DNA of 24,835 nt from a virus. Positions within the stretch are counted from its first letter, which is position 1. Every line of letters begins with the position of its first letter. The position numbers and the translations under genes are program-made. The notes under the pieces are model-generated. The model worked only from the letters and a program-made list of their open reading frames with translations, made no database searches and was not told where the DNA came from. The stretch covers positions 1-24,835 of IMG/VR virus record IMGVR_UViG_3300031703_000051. One strand, given 5' to 3'. Shown piece by piece: positions 14,730-21,102 of this stretch.

Positions 14730-15272
14730 ATGAAGATAGCATATTTACACGGACTCGAATCAAGTATTGATCAGAAGGATCCGAAGATCATATTCCTAAA
14801 TGATAAATTCGATAAAGTATACACACCCCAGATTAACTATAGGGATGATAATACATTTGACAAATTAATCAAGGATATCAAATCCCTTAACCCTGATCTG
14901 ATAGTAGGCTCATCAATGGGAGGGTATGTATCTTATCTAATTGGTAGTAAACTATCAATACCGACACTCTTATTTAACCCAGGTGTTGTTGGCAGATCCT
15001 TTGAGCCAGTTGTTGACGATTCCAATTTAAAAGGATCTAACCATACCGTACATCTAGGAAAAAATGATAATGTCATTAATGGTAAAAACGTAAAAACATT
15101 CTTCACGCATGAAGGTATTGGCAAGTTTTCATACCATCAATATGATGGAGGACACAGAGTACCTGCTGGCGTATTTATTAATGCGATAAAGAATGTCCTA
15201 AAAATGGACGAAGCGACTAAGCTGCAACGCTTTAAGATATTTGAAGAGTTTATTAACGATGCACTAAACTAA
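14730..15272 (+). CDS. YqiA-like alpha/beta hydrolase with C-terminal LFEEFLNE-like tag
   Basis: 180 residues. IAYLHGLESS is the strand and oxyanion turn; GSSMGG (Ser62) is the nucleophile elbow; GKND supplies a likely acid and GGHRVP the catalytic His. This matches small UPF0227/YqiA-type esterases, so carboxyl-ester hydrolysis is plausible; the substrate is unknown. The last 14 residues, RFKIFEEFINDALN, resemble the N-terminal leader of the four preceding genes but sit at the C-terminus after a KMDEATKL linker. It is the last gene of the cluster, 9 nt downstream of member 4, and is followed by a strong terminator. Confidence 0.8.
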   Translation: MKIAYLHGLESSIDQKDPKIIFLNDKFDKVYTPQINYRDDNTFDKLIKDIKSLNPDLIVGSSMGGYVSYLIGSKLSIPTLLFNPGVVGRSFEPVVDDSNLKGSNHTVHLGKNDNVINGKNVKTFFTHEGIGKFSYHQYDGGHRVPAGVFINAIKNVLKMDEATKLQRFKIFEEFINDALN

Positions 15273-15301
15273 CATTGTTAATAACTTTTTAAAAAATAAT
15301 T

Positions 15302-15331
15302 AGCCATACATTAATTTGTATGGCTTTTTTT
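15302..15331 (+). terminator. Rho-independent terminator after hydrolase gene
   Basis: Perfect 9-bp stem AGCCATACA / TGTATGGCT (15302-15310 with 15317-15325), 6-nt loop, seven T. It closes the tagged-protein cluster. The TTG of the next promoter lies in its 3' arm. Confidence 0.92.
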
Positions 15332-15342
15332 GTTTATATTTA
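15316..15342 (+). promoter_or_regulatory. Promoter copy C embedded in terminator
   Basis: TTG at 15316-15318 and TATATTTA at 15335-15342 with exactly 16 nt between, as in the full cassettes, but the TTG and spacer are supplied by the terminator hairpin and T-tract. Downstream sequence (CATATAATTAAAA) matches the other copies. The SWIM-domain gene starts 15 nt after the -7 element. Confidence 0.6.
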
Positions 15343-15357
15343 CATATAATTAAAAAT

Positions 15358-15702
15358 ATGAAATATAAAATACAACGTCACCCTTCGTTTAGGGACTTTG
15401 CATTGGTGAAATTACCAGGAGCTACATATATATGTCCCGGATGGATAAGAGTTGCCGAGGGAACATCAAGGGAGGACATAGAATTCGAAAGTGATATAAT
15501 TATTGAAAAAAGACAAGTATCCTCAGATGTCATCTCTGAATCTCCAGTAAAGCATGAATTCCATGTAGCTTCGTCTAATGGAAGATCAGAATACATGGTC
15601 ACTAGTATGAATGGTATATGGAATTGTGACTGCCCTGCTTCAACATATCGTAGAGGACATTGCAAACATATCAAAACCATCATCGAATCTTCTTGTTTAT
15701 AA
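15358..15702 (+). CDS. SWIM zinc-finger protein
   Basis: 114 residues from ATG 15358. The frame is open back to 15316, but that region is the terminator and promoter, so the later ATG after AATTAAAAAT is chosen. The C-terminus has WNCDCPASTYRRGHCKHI, a CxC-x(n)-CxH SWIM zinc finger, preceded by strands (EFHVASSNGRSEYMVTSMNG) as in other SWIM domains. SWIM domains bind zinc and mediate DNA or protein contacts. The N-terminal part (KYKIQRHPSFRDFALVKL) is not recognised. The stop codon lies in the terminator hairpin of cassette D. Confidence 0.75.
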   Translation: MKYKIQRHPSFRDFALVKLPGATYICPGWIRVAEGTSREDIEFESDIIIEKRQVSSDVISESPVKHEFHVASSNGRSEYMVTSMNGIWNCDCPASTYRRGHCKHIKTIIESSCL

Positions 15703-15724
15703 TGAGTATAAATAAGCTTTTTTT
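15692..15724 (+). terminator. Terminator ahead of promoter cassette D
   Basis: 10-bp stem CTTGTTTATA / TATAAATAAG (one G:T wobble) with loop ATGAG, then C and seven T. The 5' arm includes the stop codon of the SWIM gene. Confidence 0.75.
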
Positions 15725-15730
15725 GAAACT

Positions 15731-15782
15731 AAGTGCTCTAAAGTTTTCTTGATTCAAATAAAATGATTATATTTACATATAA
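15731..15782 (+). promoter_or_regulatory. Promoter cassette copy D (TTG-N16-TATATTTA)
   Basis: TTG 15749-15751, TATATTTA 15768-15775, in the conserved ~52-nt block. It is followed by the leader AATTAAAAACTAAAAC and the 37-codon gene at 15804. Confidence 0.72.
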
Positions 15783-15803
15783 TTAAAAACTAAAACAAAT
15801 AAT

Positions 15804-15917
15804 ATGAATTACTCAATAATACACAAAATTGCTAAAGAACGTTTCAATAAATTGCCTAACAAATTAACAGGCACTGAAAAATCGATAGTACTTAACATTT
15901 ATTGGGATTTCTATTAA
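15804..15917 (+). CDS. Small hypothetical protein (37 aa)
   Basis: 37 residues, MNYSIIHKIAKERFNKLPNK..., basic N-terminal half and an aromatic end (NIYWDFY). It is too short for routine calling, but its ATG stands at the position where the other promoter cassettes place their first gene, behind the same leader as the genes at 8706 and 11547. Not recognised. It could be a short host-takeover protein, as early phage genes often are (inference). Confidence 0.6.
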   Translation: MNYSIIHKIAKERFNKLPNKLTGTEKSIVLNIYWDFY

Positions 15918-15929
15918 TTTATTAACAAT

Positions 15930-15959
15930 TTGAAACAAAAGAGGGGAATGCTAATATAA
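15930..15959 (+). promoter_or_regulatory. Possible promoter TTGAAA-N18-ATATAA
   Basis: TTGAAA at 15930 and an AT-rich element 18 nt on, ~55 nt ahead of ATG 16015. A similar TTGAAAC-N18-TATAAT pair occurs at 24334. Weak evidence. Confidence 0.3.
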
Positions 15960-16014
15960 CTTAAGTATTTAAGCCTCCGAGTAAGATACCATGAACTTTA
16001 TAACTATTTAACAT

Positions 16015-16272
16015 ATGCGAATAAGAACAACTGAACAATACATTAAAATGGTAGGAGAAGATATTCAGTTTGATCAAACCAAGGATGGATATACTGGATC
16101 AATTAAGATCGATCCTAACAATTGTTTATTCGGGATTAATATTTCATACAGTAAATTTGCTAATGAAATAATAGATCAACCGGAAAAATGGGAAAGGATA
16201 GCAAACTTATATGGATTATACATAGAGACTGCAAATAACACAGAATTAATCCTACATGACAGATACCAATAA
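16015..16272 (+). CDS. Hypothetical protein
   Basis: 85 residues, MRIRTTEQYIKMVGEDIQFDQ..., with two strand regions (YTGSIKIDP, LFGINISYSKF) and a helical end (QPEKWERIANLYGLYI). Not recognised. One base separates its stop from ATG 16274 of the phosphoesterase, so the two are probably coupled. Confidence 0.7.
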   Translation: MRIRTTEQYIKMVGEDIQFDQTKDGYTGSIKIDPNNCLFGINISYSKFANEIIDQPEKWERIANLYGLYIETANNTELILHDRYQ

Positions 16273-16273
16273 T

Positions 16274-16972
16274 ATGAAACATACGATAACCGTAATATCA
16301 GATACGCATACACAACATAAATTATTGGATCTTCCAGGTGGAGATACTTTAATATTTGCAGGTGATCTTATGAATAATGGTCATAGCGTTTACGAGGTAC
16401 ATGACTTCTTACGATGGTTTATGTCTCAGGATTATGACAACTTAATATTTATCGCAGGTAATCATGAAAAACGATTCGAAGATAATCCCGAGGATACTGC
16501 TGAGATCTTAAAAGAATATGAAGATCTAGTAACATACTTACAGGATAATTCATGTATAATATCAAATGAAGAAGGAGAAAGCTTTAATATATATGGAAGT
16601 CCATGGCAACCTGAATTTTACAACTGGGCATTCAATTTGCCTAAGGATGGTGCAGAACTGACTGCTAAGTGGGAAGCTATTCCAGACAACACAGATATTT
16701 TAGTGACACATGGCCCTCCATATGGTATATTAGATACAAGTGGACATCCATATAACGAAACGGGACTGGGATGTGCTATCTTACGCAAGAGAGTAGATTT
16801 AATCAAACCAAAAATCCATATATTTGGACACATACATGGTTCGTATGGACACGAGAAAATTAACGGTACTCATTTTATCAATGCAAGCGTATTGAATGAG
16901 CAATATAAACAAACAAATAAACCCATCACATTTGAATGGGACATTGAAAACAATAACATACATATCATATGA
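16274..16972 (+). CDS. Calcineurin-like metallophosphoesterase (active site intact)
   Basis: 232 residues from ATG 16274; an in-frame ATG six codons earlier would overlap the previous gene. All family motifs are present: VISDTHTQH (DxH), FAGDLM (GD), IAGNHEKRF (GNH-E), LVTHGPP (H) and FGHIHGSYG (GHxH). The layout matches small calcineurin-type phosphoesterases that hydrolyse phosphodiesters or phosphomonoesters using two metal ions; the substrate is unknown. It contrasts with the metal-ligand-free relative at 10930. Its stop overlaps the next start by four bases (ATGA). Confidence 0.88.
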   Translation: MKHTITVISDTHTQHKLLDLPGGDTLIFAGDLMNNGHSVYEVHDFLRWFMSQDYDNLIFIAGNHEKRFEDNPEDTAEILKEYEDLVTYLQDNSCIISNEEGESFNIYGSPWQPEFYNWAFNLPKDGAELTAKWEAIPDNTDILVTHGPPYGILDTSGHPYNETGLGCAILRKRVDLIKPKIHIFGHIHGSYGHEKINGTHFINASVLNEQYKQTNKPITFEWDIENNNIHII

Positions 16973-17238
16973 TAGAAATTACAAAAGAAAACTTCGAAGA
17001 AATGTCAATACCTACAAACTTTGTTAATTCATTCGAAAGTAAGGATGAGTTTAGGAAATGGTGCGACGGAGGAACATACATTGATTTACAATATGCATTA
17101 GAATCGTTTAAAGAATATGACGAGATATATGAGTATTGCACGATAATTAAAGAGGTAATGGATAGTAAAGAAAGAATAGAGTTTGAACATGTCCTAGATA
17201 CTGAATTAGTACTCTCGAACATAATGGAAATATATTAA
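16969..17238 (+). CDS. Hypothetical acidic protein
   Basis: 89 residues, strongly acidic and helical (EEMSIPTNFVNSFESKDEF, LESFKEYDEIYEYC). Its first six residues, MIEITK, recur in the protein at 18359. The four-base ATGA overlap with the phosphoesterase gene suggests translational coupling. Not recognised. Confidence 0.68.
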   Translation: MIEITKENFEEMSIPTNFVNSFESKDEFRKWCDGGTYIDLQYALESFKEYDEIYEYCTIIKEVMDSKERIEFEHVLDTELVLSNIMEIY

Positions 17239-17267
17239 ACAAATCGATCTTTTAACATATAATAAAC

Positions 17268-17474
17268 ATGGCATACTATAATGGACCAAGGAGAAAGAAG
17301 AAGGTTGATCGATCAATAGTACGTCGTAGAACTACTTCTGAGGATTTTGAAAATACACTAAGCAAATTAAAAAAAGAAGATTTGCATGTTGACTTCAGAG
17401 ATAAGATACGAACAATTGATGGTATACCACATAAACACAGGGAAGGTACATGGATCCCATTGACAAAGATATAA
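17268..17474 (+). CDS. Small basic hypothetical protein
   Basis: 68 residues with a very basic N-terminus (GPRRKKKVDRSIVRRRTT) that could bind nucleic acid, followed by a charged helix and a DGIPHKHREGTWIP end. Not recognised. Its stop shares a base with ATG 17474 of the next gene. Confidence 0.65.
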   Translation: MAYYNGPRRKKKVDRSIVRRRTTSEDFENTLSKLKKEDLHVDFRDKIRTIDGIPHKHREGTWIPLTKI

Positions 17475-17797
17475 TGATGAACAAAATTAGACAGAACGAA
17501 ATACCTTTAAATTTATCAGAGGATGAATCTAGCAAGCCTACGACATCATGGAAATTAGTAAGGGAACGTGATGGATTAATAATGGAATCAAGTAGAATCA
17601 AGTGGATAGGATGGGACCATGAGAATATGTACACTGGAGATTTCAGTAAACCCAACATTGGACTTAGTTTACTGATGTCACCCTTCACTATGGAATTTAC
17701 ATGGCATACCACTAGGATTACAGAAATATTAGAAGAATCAAGTGGATATGTCAAATTCAAAACAATGAATAGTACATATGAGCTACGAACATGTTAA
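17474..17797 (+). CDS. Hypothetical protein
   Basis: 107 residues from ATG 17474, chosen because it forms a TAATG overlap like those at 10930 and 12146; the frame also has an ATG at 17450 inside the previous gene. Trp-rich strands (SWKLVRERDGLIM, IKWIGWDHENMY, MEFTWHTTRITEIL) suggest a small beta fold. Not recognised. Confidence 0.65.
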   Translation: MMNKIRQNEIPLNLSEDESSKPTTSWKLVRERDGLIMESSRIKWIGWDHENMYTGDFSKPNIGLSLLMSPFTMEFTWHTTRITEILEESSGYVKFKTMNSTYELRTC

Positions 17798-17830
17798 TAA
17801 CATAGCATTGTTCATAACTTTAATGAAAAT

Positions 17831-17882
17831 AAATGCTCTAAAGTTTTCTTGATTCAAATAAAATGATTATATTTACATATAA
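17831..17882 (+). promoter_or_regulatory. Promoter cassette copy E (TTG-N16-TATATTTA)
   Basis: TTG 17849-17851, TATATTTA 17868-17875, in the conserved block with one change upstream (AAATGCTC for AAGTGCTC). The preceding TATAAATAAG hairpin is absent here; instead ATTGTTCATAACTT occurs. It drives the gene at 17908. Confidence 0.72.
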
Positions 17883-17907
17883 CAAATAATTAAAAAACAA
17901 ACAATAT

Positions 17908-18105
17908 ATGAATACAGAAATCGGAGATTTAAGAATTGAATTAAGTGTAGATACTATTTTAATCAGAGAAGTAAAAACTGGAAGATTAATGAAAGCAAAA
18001 ACAGTTAGAGCATCTGAAGCAGTTGACGAATATCATGCATTAGTAAAAAAACTAAAAGCTATACATATTGAAAGAGTTGCAAAGGAACGTGCACAACGTT
18101 CATAA
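17908..18105 (+). CDS. Small hypothetical protein
   Basis: 65 residues: N-terminal strands (IGDLRIELSVDTILIREVKTG) then a long basic helix (DEYHALVKKLKAIHIERVAKERAQR). Not recognised. First gene after promoter cassette E. Confidence 0.68.
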   Translation: MNTEIGDLRIELSVDTILIREVKTGRLMKAKTVRASEAVDEYHALVKKLKAIHIERVAKERAQRS

Positions 18106-18123
18106 CTATTAAAAACAAACGAA

Positions 18124-18351
18124 ATGATTAAGACACAGCAAAACATATATGATTCAAGCACTGTAGTATCGTCGGTATATGACTTTAAAACAGAAGAATT
18201 AATAGTTGCATTCAAATTCGGGGAGTATTCATACAAGGATGTATCTCTTGAAGATTATGATTTATTTGCGGATGCTGATTCCCAAGGAACCGGACTTAAC
18301 AAATACATTAAAGGAAAATATAAATACGAGAAGATCGAAGAAACTAAATAA
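18124..18351 (+). CDS. KTSC-domain protein
   Basis: 75 residues. SSTVVSSVYDFKTEELIVAF, then FGEYSYKDVSLEDYDLFADA, then SQGTGLNKYIKGKY matches the KTSC domain pattern (an SS-x-I/V start, YD...L.V.F..G..Y.Y..V, then A-x-SxGxxxNxxI). The family is common in phages and bacterial genomes; I recall no established general function, though some members are fused to or near nucleic-acid enzymes. The Lys of KTSC is replaced in the SQG segment. It lies between two small genes of the cassette E transcript. Confidence 0.72.
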   Translation: MIKTQQNIYDSSTVVSSVYDFKTEELIVAFKFGEYSYKDVSLEDYDLFADADSQGTGLNKYIKGKYKYEKIEETK

Positions 18352-18358
18352 ACACATT

Positions 18359-18640
18359 ATGATAGAAATAACAAAAACTAAAAAATTAAATAGTACAACA
18401 AAGGTAACAGGGACAATCGTACAAATGTCAGACGGAGAATGGTATTGTGTTACATTATTCAGACCTGCTAGGAATCCATGGTTCCTTAGAGGTTCTAAGT
18501 CTACGACAACAGGCAGAGTATCAGATGTGGATATATTCTTAAAGAAATATATTAATCAACCAGATATTCAGGAAGGAATTGATATGTTATTAGGGGTATT
18601 GAATGGAGAAACGCCAATACTTGATAAAATGGCCTTTTAA
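18359..18640 (+). CDS. Hypothetical protein
   Basis: 93 residues from ATG 18359; the frame extends back through the KTSC gene but the upstream part is its out-of-frame shadow. N-terminal MIEITK matches the protein at 16969. Strands (STTKVTGTIVQMSDGEWYCVTLF) then an Arg/Pro/Gly loop and a helical end (DVDIFLKKYI, IQEGIDMLLGVLNG). Not recognised. Seven bases separate it from the KTSC gene. No terminator follows; a ~0.7 kb gene-free stretch begins. Confidence 0.66.
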   Translation: MIEITKTKKLNSTTKVTGTIVQMSDGEWYCVTLFRPARNPWFLRGSKSTTTGRVSDVDIFLKKYINQPDIQEGIDMLLGVLNGETPILDKMAF

Positions 18641-19226
18641 ACAATGGTTAAACCTATGACCGTTAAACCTATGACGGATGATTAGAAAGAGTAATAATTT
18701 GAACGCTGGATTAACTTCCCGGCTGATATGTGTTATTTAGTTTACAAGTTGGCTTGTATGATTATGAATAAAGGTAGAATATAAATTGTAGTATCTCAAG
18801 ATTGTAGGTATATTTTAGAAGGGTGTTAAAGGAGATAACATACACCATACTGCATATTAAATCTACCAAGTGTACCAACTGTATTGTAATATGTTGGATA
18901 ACGGATTGAGGAGAACTCCAATATTATCTTAGAAAACACTTAGGAGTTTACAGCAAGAGATGAAGAAATGGTGAGATAATCATTGAAAGAGTTAAATCAT
19001 TTATCTCGTGACCATTTATAGTAGTGGTAATGGACCTTAATTTTGCCTACTACGGAGCTATTATATATATGGTGCTAATATTAAATACTTACAATTCAAC
19101 AAGGCATTCAAACTTTTCATAGGGTTCAAAAAGACCTTGGATTAATAATCAATTGCAAACTAAATAAAATATTATGGAAACTAGACAAACATGTAACCCT
19201 TAACCATGATTAATTAAAAAACAAAT
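18641..19226 (+). other. Gene-free region with direct repeat and RNA-like hairpins; possible ncRNA
   Basis: No coding frame longer than ~30 codons. The longest is 19030-19122, which starts MDLNFAYYGAIIYM, is hydrophobic, and has no clear leader. The left end has a tandem 14-mer GTTAAACCTATGAC at 18647 and 18662. Hairpins: ACAAG-TTGG-CTTGT (18744-18757), whose loop side AGTTGG is complementary to CCAACT at 18875-18880; GGAG-AA-CTCC near 18911; and a two-part stem AAATGGT/ACCATTT with GAGATAA/TTATCTC (18966-19017) broken only by a GTG bulge. This looks like a structured RNA or the 3' UTR of the upstream gene, or a decayed gene. I could not match it to tmRNA, RNase P RNA or a group I/II intron core. 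Confidence 0.4.
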
Positions 19227-19229
19227 ACA

Positions 19230-19254
19230 CTTGTTTATAATCATTATAAATAAG
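19230..19254 (+). terminator. Hairpin ahead of promoter cassette F
   Basis: 10-bp stem CTTGTTTATA / TATAAATAAG with loop ATCAT, then CTTTTAA. Nearly the same hairpin as at 15692. It is the right boundary of the gene-free region. Confidence 0.6.
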
Positions 19255-19270
19255 CTTTTAATTGAAACTA

Positions 19271-19321
19271 AGTGCTCTAAAGTTTTCTTGATTCAAATAA
19301 AATGATTATATTTACATATAA
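19271..19321 (+). promoter_or_regulatory. Promoter cassette copy F (TTG-N16-TATATTTA)
   Basis: TTG 19288-19290, TATATTTA 19307-19314, full conserved block. It drives the small gene at 19338 and probably the membrane-protein genes after it. Confidence 0.72.
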
Positions 19322-19337
19322 CAAATAATTAAAGAAT

Positions 19338-19565
19338 ATGATCAGAGAAAAACAACCAACAAACGGACCAATTATTATTGATCTTACAGGACCTCAAGGA
19401 AACGCATTCGCTTTAATGGGAACAGCAAAGAACCTAGGAAAACAATTAGAAATGACTACAGAACAAATAGATGGACTAATATCGGATATGATGTCAGACG
19501 ATTATGAAAACCTATTAAATGTATTTGATAAGGCATTTGGTGCTTTCGTAATATTAGAACGATAA
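19338..19565 (+). CDS. Small conserved-looking hypothetical protein
   Basis: 75 residues. The N-terminal segment GPIIIDLTGPQGNAFALMGTAKNLGKQL is compact and Gly-rich, then an acidic helical C-terminus (TTEQIDGLISDMMSDDYENL). I associate the IDLTGP-x-GNAF-x-L pattern with small phage proteins of unknown function but cannot name one. First gene after cassette F. Confidence 0.72.
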   Translation: MIREKQPTNGPIIIDLTGPQGNAFALMGTAKNLGKQLEMTTEQIDGLISDMMSDDYENLLNVFDKAFGAFVILER

Positions 19566-19566
19566 T

Positions 19567-19611
19567 ATGAAAGGAAGTAAAAACATAAAAAACATAAAAA
19601 ACGAAATATAA
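19567..19611 (+). CDS. Possible 14-residue ORF, MKGSKNIKNIKNEI
   Basis: A 14-codon frame filling the gap between two genes: its ATG begins one base after the previous stop and its TAA shares a base with the next ATG (TAATG). Contains a tandem Lys-Asn-Ile repeat. It could be a leader peptide for coupling, or chance. Confidence 0.3.
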   Translation: MKGSKNIKNIKNEI

Positions 19612-19952
19612 TGAATTTATTTGAAATAGGATCAATTTTAGGTGCAATTACAGCACCGACCTTCTTAATACTTACGTTGAAAAGGAGATGGCTATATGAT
19701 GAATTTCTAGAGGATTTATTTAAATGGTGGGACGGAAACATAAAAGGCTATAATAATGTAGATGTAATATTGGGAGGAGCCTTGTTATTTTTTGTTACAT
19801 TATTTATATTTTTATTAACATTAATCGCGTGGCCATTTGTAATACCTATTGCAATATTAGCATATATCGTTAATATGATTAGAAACAAGCGAGTTGCTAA
19901 AATGAAAAAACAAGCACTTAAAGATGCGTATTATGGTACTAAAAATAAATAA
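19611..19952 (+). CDS. Membrane protein
   Basis: 113 residues. A first hydrophobic stretch (FEIGSILGAITAPTFLILTL, 4-23), then a soluble loop with WLYDEFLEDLFKWWDG, then one or two more membrane segments (~52-90, ILGGALLFFVTLFIFLLTLI onwards), and a basic Lys-rich C-terminus that should face the cytoplasm. No known family. The next gene also encodes a membrane protein 2 nt later, so the pair may work together. Confidence 0.72.
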   Translation: MNLFEIGSILGAITAPTFLILTLKRRWLYDEFLEDLFKWWDGNIKGYNNVDVILGGALLFFVTLFIFLLTLIAWPFVIPIAILAYIVNMIRNKRVAKMKKQALKDAYYGTKNK

Positions 19953-19954
19953 TA

Positions 19955-20209
19955 ATGATTACATACAATAAAGACGAAGAAGGTAGAAGGAACGTAAAGG
20001 TAAACTTAATACCTAGAGTAAACTTCACACTGCTATTACAACTAGTGGCAGTATTAACTTCATGGGCACTTCATGAAAGTGTTATTAGAAGTTTTGTAGC
20101 CTTTCTATCCGGAGGACTTTACCTAATTGCTTGGATACTCTTTGGAGACTCAGCAACAAAAGAAGGAATGGACTACATTATAGAATATTACAGAACAAGC
20201 TTCAACTAA
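19955..20209 (+). CDS. Small membrane protein
   Basis: 84 residues. Charged N-terminus (NKDEEGRRNVKVN) followed by two hydrophobic segments (FTLLLQLVAVLTSWALH, ~24-40; IRSFVAFLSGGLYLIAWILF, ~44-63) and a polar tail. Probably a two-pass inner-membrane protein. It has no holin-specific feature beyond size and two helices, so lysis function is only a possibility. Confidence 0.68.
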   Translation: MITYNKDEEGRRNVKVNLIPRVNFTLLLQLVAVLTSWALHESVIRSFVAFLSGGLYLIAWILFGDSATKEGMDYIIEYYRTSFN

Positions 20210-20244
20210 CATAGAATAACAAACCATAATAAACAACAATCATC

Positions 20245-20541
20245 ATGTCACACAAATTAATATCAATAGGATTAATCGAAACAACAACCGATAGCCAAAT
20301 GAACAATGGTACCAGAGAATTCATGGATCCGAATACAAATGCATTATATTCTAGTTATTCTAGTGGATATATTCGCAGAAAGCCAATCAGGAGTGGATCA
20401 TATCAATTAAACAAAAAAATATCAATCGAGCAATCTCCAAATGGGATAAGATATCAGCGTATCATGGAATTTAATCCAGATAATAGAATTGATATAATTG
20501 CACATGCTGTTGTGAATTATCGAGCATTTTTAAATAGGTAA
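20245..20541 (+). CDS. Hypothetical protein
   Basis: 98 residues, Ser/Tyr/Asn-rich middle (NALYSSYSSGYIRRKP) and a C-terminal strand and helix (RIDIIAHAVVNYRAFL). Not recognised. Its stop directly abuts the ATG of the oxidoreductase gene. Confidence 0.65.
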   Translation: MSHKLISIGLIETTTDSQMNNGTREFMDPNTNALYSSYSSGYIRRKPIRSGSYQLNKKISIEQSPNGIRYQRIMEFNPDNRIDIIAHAVVNYRAFLNR

Positions 20542-21102
20542 ATGAATTGCCTGTTAATAATAGCACATCCTAATCCGTTGTCATTTGAAAATAATAAATT
20601 ATTGAAGACGATTGGTATGTCATACAAGAGGGAAGGGCATAACATTAATGTCATCGATCTATATAAGGATGGGTATAATCCTTCAATGTTTGTCGGGGAT
20701 CTTTCTAAAATAAACAACAATGCATTTTCAAAATCATACAGACATCAGATCAAGACATCAGATCACATATGGATAATTTCCCCGACGAGGTGGCTAACAT
20801 TATCCCCCCTTATTGAGGGGTTTATTGACCAGGTTTTTATTAATGGATTTGCGTTTAGTGGAGGTAAGGGACTCCTCACCGACAAAAAAATAGGTGTAGT
20901 AATAACATCAACAGCAAATAGATCATTGATGTGGAGATCCCTTGACATTCTTAGGATACGCTTAAGATTCATGGTGTTTCCACAAATATTCAAATTCAAG
21001 AATATCAAAATACACCAAATATGGGATGTTAATCGTTTAAGTAACCTTGAACAAATGAAGGAACTTCTTAAAATAAAGAAAACAATATATCGTTATTTAT
21101 AA
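20542..21102 (+). CDS. Flavodoxin-like NAD(P)H oxidoreductase (NQO/MdaB-type)
   Basis: 186 residues. The fold signature is clear: CLLIIAHPNPLSFENN (FMN phosphate loop), INVIDLYKDGYNPSM, SDHIWIISPTRWLTLSPLIEGFIDQVF and GFAFSGGKGLLTDKKIGVVITS, as in NAD(P)H quinone reductases and related FMN proteins (~190-200 aa). Such enzymes use FMN to pass two electrons to quinones or other acceptors. Finding one in a phage is uncommon. In the usual 'P-x-WW' stretch the motif here is PTRWLT, so substrate access may differ. It ends inside the hairpin preceding the ligase promoter. Confidence 0.8.
   Translation: MNCLLIIAHPNPLSFENNKLLKTIGMSYKREGHNINVIDLYKDGYNPSMFVGDLSKINNNAFSKSYRHQIKTSDHIWIISPTRWLTLSPLIEGFIDQVFINGFAFSGGKGLLTDKKIGVVITSTANRSLMWRSLDILRIRLRFMVFPQIFKFKNIKIHQIWDVNRLSNLEQMKELLKIKKTIYRYL

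Noticed and set aside
18641-19226. tmRNA, RNase P RNA or intron in the gene-free region
   Set aside because: A GGTTCAA-like and a GAGGAGAACTCC stretch recall these RNAs, and CAATTGCAAAC recalls a group I P element, but no flanking core elements fit.
19955-20209. Holin call for the small two-pass membrane protein
   Set aside because: Size and two helices fit, but no endolysin is adjacent and several other small membrane proteins fit equally.
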